Part shown: positions 4,948-7,052 of the stretch, piece after piece
How positions within the stretch are numbered: position 1 is the first letter of the stretch
How the letters are laid out: each line of letters starts with the position of its first letter
NCBI GenBank assembly: GCA_902493755.1
Contig: CABURF010000055.1
Span: forward strand, 1-7,052
Length of the DNA: 7,052 nt
Source of the DNA: an uncultured Coriobacteriia bacterium
GTDB taxonomy: Bacteria; Actinomycetota; Coriobacteriia; Coriobacteriales; QAMH01
Reading direction: 5' to 3'
Notes under the pieces: model-generated
Databases searched by the model: none
The model's input: the letters and a program-made list of their open reading frames with translations, nothing else
What the model was told of the DNA's origin: nothing
Position numbers and translations under genes: made by a program

Positions 4948-5367
4948 GTGGCAATCGGCGATCTTACCCCCTCATACGAGGACTATATCGAGGCCATCTA
5001 TGACCTCGCCCTGCATGGCAGTGGCTCGGTGCGCTCCACCGACGTCGCGGATGCCCTCGGATTTTCCAAGGCCAGTGTTGCACGTGCAACAAAGAACCTG
5101 CGCGAGATGGGTTATATCGAACAGGAGCGTTACGGCGAAATCACCCTCACCCAGGCTGGTAAGGAATACGGCGAACACATCCTCATGCGTCATCGCGTGC
5201 TGCGCGCCTTCCTCATCAATGCACTTGGCGTGGATGAAGAGGCGGCCAACCGCGAGGCATGCATGATGGAGCATACTGTCAGCGAGGATACGATGGATAA
5301 GTGGATTGCCTGGTACGAGGAGAACTTCGGTCCCGTCGCCGAGACGCCCACGAGCTCGAGGATGTAG
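4948..5367 (+). CDS. DtxR/MntR-family metal-dependent transcriptional repressor
   Basis: Proteins of this family dimerise when bound to Fe(II) or Mn(II) and repress metal-uptake genes. The 139-residue protein has an N-terminal winged helix (about 7-70, recognition region SKASVARATKNLREMGYI) and the dimerisation/metal domain (72-127); it lacks the C-terminal SH3/FeoA-like domain of DtxR, as MntR does. Aligned to MntR, likely ligands are D12, E15, H82, C105, E108 and H109. The Cys at the position of MntR Glu99 is as in DtxR/IdeR, while D12 is as in MntR. The GTG at 4948 is chosen for GCGGAG (4936-4941) 6 nt upstream and because it lies downstream of TATAAT; GTG 4897 and ATG 4909 precede or overlap that -10. 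Plausible targets include feoB and the small Cys-rich protein, but this is inference. Confidence 0.88.
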   Translation: MAIGDLTPSYEDYIEAIYDLALHGSGSVRSTDVADALGFSKASVARATKNLREMGYIEQERYGEITLTQAGKEYGEHILMRHRVLRAFLINALGVDEEAANREACMMEHTVSEDTMDKWIAWYEENFGPVAETPTSSRM

Positions 5368-5402
5368 GTCTGACAAAAGCTGTCCGGATGATTTGTCTGA
5401 TG

Positions 5403-5427
5403 AGCTGTCGCATATTTTGCGACAGCT
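5403..5427. terminator. Convergent hairpin between the dtxR-like gene and the PIN toxin
   Basis: agctgtcgca (5403-5412) and tgcgacagct (5418-5427) form a perfect 10-bp stem with a 5-nt loop. It lies between two convergent genes, 35 nt past one stop and 14 nt past the other. T tracts are weak in both directions, so it may be a bidirectional, not strongly intrinsic, terminator. Confidence 0.55.
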
Positions 5428-5441
5428 GAATTAGAGATTCT

Positions 5442-5855
5442 TCACCCAAAATCACAGTCGAGCCAAATGGCATTGACGCCGTTTTTGTTGCAGAGCTTCT
5501 GGAGTTTGCGGTCTAGCGTAAACAACGTTGCTCCTTCTCGGCGAGCGAGCGCTAGATAGAATAGGTCGTACGAAGAGTGATCGAGCCGCAGTGACTCGGT
5601 AAGGGCCTCCGTCCACAGTGAAGCATCATCGCGAAACTCGTCCACGAGGAGCAGTGCATCGCGTGCGCAGTCCACGGCCTGCGAAACCTCGAGGTATCCC
5701 CCGCGCACGTACTTGCTCATCACATGGGCTACCTCGGCATGCATGAACGAAGGCGCGATGACACGCTCGTCGGGGTTACGCAACATGATAAGAGCGTCGC
5801 CCAAGCTGGTGCCCATGGCAATCGCAACGGCGGCATTGGTGTCGAGGACAATCAT
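5442..5855 (-). CDS. Type II toxin, PIN-domain ribonuclease (VapC/FitB-like)
   Basis: VapC-type toxins are Mg-dependent RNases that cut tRNA or rRNA when freed from their antitoxin. The 137-residue protein matches a complete PIN domain in length. The acidic quartet is visible as D5 in MIVLDTNA, E41 in MHAEVAHV, D97 in SSYDLFYLALAR and D115 in TLFTLDRKL. The start at 5855 overlaps the antitoxin stop in an ATGA (5852-5855), and GGAGG (complement of 5863-5867) lies 7 nt upstream, so the pair is translationally coupled with the antitoxin first. All catalytic residues are intact, so the toxin is probably functional. The RNA target cannot be predicted. Confidence 0.92.
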   Translation of the reverse strand: MIVLDTNAAVAIAMGTSLGDALIMLRNPDERVIAPSFMHAEVAHVMSKYVRGGYLEVSQAVDCARDALLLVDEFRDDASLWTEALTESLRLDHSSYDLFYLALARREGATLFTLDRKLQKLCNKNGVNAIWLDCDFG

Positions 5856-6208
5856 CGTGCGTCCTCCACGACTTCTGCCATGACGCGCTCGAGCTGCTCG
5901 TCGCGCTCGTCCCTAGCCTGGGCAAGCATCTCCACCGGATTGGGAAAACCGTCTTGCCACTGCGCCTTGCGTTCGGCTGCCCGACGGAGCACCTCCTCGC
6001 GCTTGGCCATGCGCAACTTCCGGTCAGAGGCGAGTTCGAACGATGTGGAAGTTGCACATCCGCATGCCTGCACAGGCGCGGTGCCATGAACCAGGCGATC
6101 GACGGCAGCCACCGTTTGCTGGGCCATGCTGCGATGGTGCCGCGCGGCATACTCGCGCAGGTCTTCGTAAAGGGCATCGGGGAAATCTCTTACCTGTAAC
6201 GCCGGCAT
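5852..6208 (-). CDS. Type II antitoxin, ribbon-helix-helix (FitA/VapB-like)
   Basis: This protein neutralises the downstream PIN toxin and binds its own promoter. The 118-residue sequence begins with an Arc/FitA-like ribbon-helix-helix: strand ALQVRDF (3-9), helix DALYEDLREYAARHH (11-25), turn RS, and helix MAQQTVAAVDRLV (28-40). A middle region with C49-G-C51 leads to a charged helical tail; FPNPVEMLAQARDERDEQL (88-106) is the likely toxin-binding segment, as in FitA-type antitoxins. The ATG at 6208 is chosen for AAGGAG (complement of 6215-6220) 6 nt upstream; the frame remains open to 6238, without support. It is longer than many FitA proteins (about 80 residues) because of the middle region. 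Confidence 0.85.
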   Translation of the reverse strand: MPALQVRDFPDALYEDLREYAARHHRSMAQQTVAAVDRLVHGTAPVQACGCATSTSFELASDRKLRMAKREEVLRRAAERKAQWQDGFPNPVEMLAQARDERDEQLERVMAEVVEDAR

Positions 6209-6233
6209 GAATTGCTCCTTTGTCGATGTTCTA

Positions 6234-6270
6234 TACATGCATTTTACATGTAATTTAACTATATCAGCAA
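6234..6270 (-). promoter_or_regulatory. Toxin-antitoxin promoter with repeated tacatg operator motif
   Basis: On the minus strand, TTGCTG (complement of 6265-6270) is followed after 18 bp by TAAAAT (complement of 6241-6246). TACATGCA (6234-6241) and the perfect palindrome TACATGTA (6245-6252) start 11 bp apart, about one helical turn, and flank or overlap the -10. This spacing suits tandem binding by a ribbon-helix-helix antitoxin, so autorepression is likely. Confidence 0.5.
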
Positions 6271-6325
6271 GTTGAATTCTGCGCCAAATTATCTTAAACG
6301 TGCAATTTGATACGTCCCAAACGCA

Positions 6326-6351
6326 GGAAACGCCCCATGAGGGGCGCTTCC
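6326..6351 (-). terminator. Hairpin downstream of feoB
   Basis: Read on the minus strand, ggaagcgcccc and ggggcgtttcc form an 11-bp stem (one G-U pair) with a 4-nt loop, 79 nt past the feoB stop and upstream of the toxin-antitoxin promoter. Only a short T run (gttt) follows, so termination may be moderate. It separates feoB transcription from the toxin-antitoxin pair. Confidence 0.6.
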
Positions 6352-6430
6352 CGGAGAGAGGGAGGACATTTTGGAGCGGGTGAAGGAGCCGCCCATGAAG
6401 AAGGCTTGTCCTGAAGCCGGGGGTAACGTT

Positions 6431-7052
6431 CTATGCGGCCGCCTTTGCAGTCGTATCCGCCTGTGCAGGAGCGGCGGGCTTGCTGGCCGGATGGGAAAGC
6501 GCCCAAAGCAACGCCGCGATGAGCACGATGGCGACGATGGTACCGAGGCTGAAGATACCGGTCACGACCCAAGCGCCAATCTGGAAGATGATCAGCGAAA
6601 TCACATAGGCGAATCCGCACTCCCAGCCAATGGCAGCCCAGAACCACTTGTTGAAGCCACCCATCTCGCGCTTGATGGCACCCATGGCCGCGAAGCACGG
6701 CGCGCAGAGCAGCTGAAAGGTCATGAAGGCGAAGGCAGCGACAGGCACGAGCAGGACGGATCCGGTGGTTGCCGCGAGCGACGCCATGTAGGCGCTGGTC
6801 CACGCAACGCTGGGATCGCCGCCGTACACCACGGCCATGGTCGAGATGACATTCTCCTTGGCGATGAGACCCGTGATGACGGTGGATGCGCACTCCCAGT
6901 TGTTGAAGCCAAGCGGCGCAAAGATCCACGCGAAGGCATTGCCGAAGTACGCGAGGAACGAGTAGTCCATCAGATCCTCGCCGACCCACATGAACTGACC
7001 TTCGTAGATGCCGTAACCCGACAGGAACCAGACCACGATCGTGGCGAGCAGG
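6431..7052 (-). CDS. feoB: Ferrous iron transport protein B, C-terminal part (5' end outside the window)
   Basis: FeoB is the inner-membrane Fe(II) transporter with an N-terminal G domain. Only the last 206 or so residues are present; the frame is open to the right edge, and the first visible codons read LLATIVVWFLSGYG, which matches the family's late membrane helix rather than a true start. Further hallmarks are FAPLGFNNWECASTVITGLIAKENVIST, a QLLCAPCFAAMGAIKREMGG segment (equivalent to the conserved VPC...A..RE region) and a final helix FAYVISLIIFQIGAWV. The gene ends in a helix plus an Ala/Pro/Lys-rich cytosolic tail. FeoA, the G domain and the gene start must lie to the right of the window. 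Confidence 0.95.
   Translation of the reverse strand, partial: LLATIVVWFLSGYGIYEGQFMWVGEDLMDYSFLAYFGNAFAWIFAPLGFNNWECASTVITGLIAKENVISTMAVVYGGDPSVAWTSAYMASLAATTGSVLLVPVAAFAFMTFQLLCAPCFAAMGAIKREMGGFNKWFWAAIGWECGFAYVISLIIFQIGAWVVTGIFSLGTIVAIVLIAALLWALSHPASKPAAPAQADTTAKAAA

Noticed and set aside
6294..6989. 231-codon minus-strand frame over the feoB region
   Set aside because: It is rich in Arg, His and Ser with no family resemblance, while the overlapping frame encodes clear FeoB membrane helices.

Overview
The window is 7,052 bases of fairly GC-rich, densely coded bacterial chromosome. The genes suggest an anaerobic, high-GC actinobacterium, most likely a member of the Coriobacteriia (Eggerthella/Slackia/Collinsella-like). 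This placement is inferred from codon and base composition, the type of gene content (molybdate import, Feo iron uptake, short-form S-adenosylhomocysteinase) and the dispersed palindromic repeats. No marker gene in the window proves it.

Layout from left to right. (1) ahcY, the S-adenosylhomocysteine hydrolase gene, lies on the minus strand (26-1285). (2) A divergent spacer (1286-1429) holds a perfect 27-bp inverted repeat. (3) A small membrane-anchored CxxC protein, resembling FeoB-associated proteins, is on the plus strand (1430-1696). (4) An AT-rich convergent spacer contains several hairpins. (5) A stand-alone molybdate-binding Mop protein is on the minus strand (1875-2084). (6) An AT-rich divergent control region contains a perfect operator-like palindrome. 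(7) A molybdate/tungstate ABC importer follows on the plus strand: lipoprotein ModA-like (2258-3070), permease ModB (3132-4073) and ATPase ModC (4063-4791). (8) A DtxR/MntR-family metal-dependent repressor is on the plus strand (4948-5367). (9) A FitAB/VapBC-type toxin-antitoxin pair is on the minus strand (5442-6208). (10) The C-terminal third of FeoB, the ferrous iron transporter, is on the minus strand and runs off the right edge (6431-7052).

The central theme is transition-metal handling. ModABC imports molybdate or tungstate. The ATPase lacks the C-terminal Mop/TOBE domain usual in ModC, and a free Mop protein is encoded divergently next to the operon, so storage and sensing may be provided by a separate protein. 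The DtxR-like repressor, FeoB and the small Cys-rich membrane protein form an iron/manganese theme around it. ahcY and the toxin-antitoxin pair are not obviously linked to it.

Two families of short palindromic repeats are interspersed: a gggacaa/ttgtccc family (three units) and an aatgagaca/tgtctcatt family (one full and one partial copy). They sit right at gene boundaries, and one lies inside the mod operon. No RNA gene, CRISPR array or insertion sequence was seen, and no gene-free stretch exceeds 300 bases. The window does not contain a clearly undescribed multi-gene system. The most interesting signals are the repeat elements, the modA operator, the split ModC/Mop arrangement and the mixed metal-ligand set of the DtxR-like regulator.
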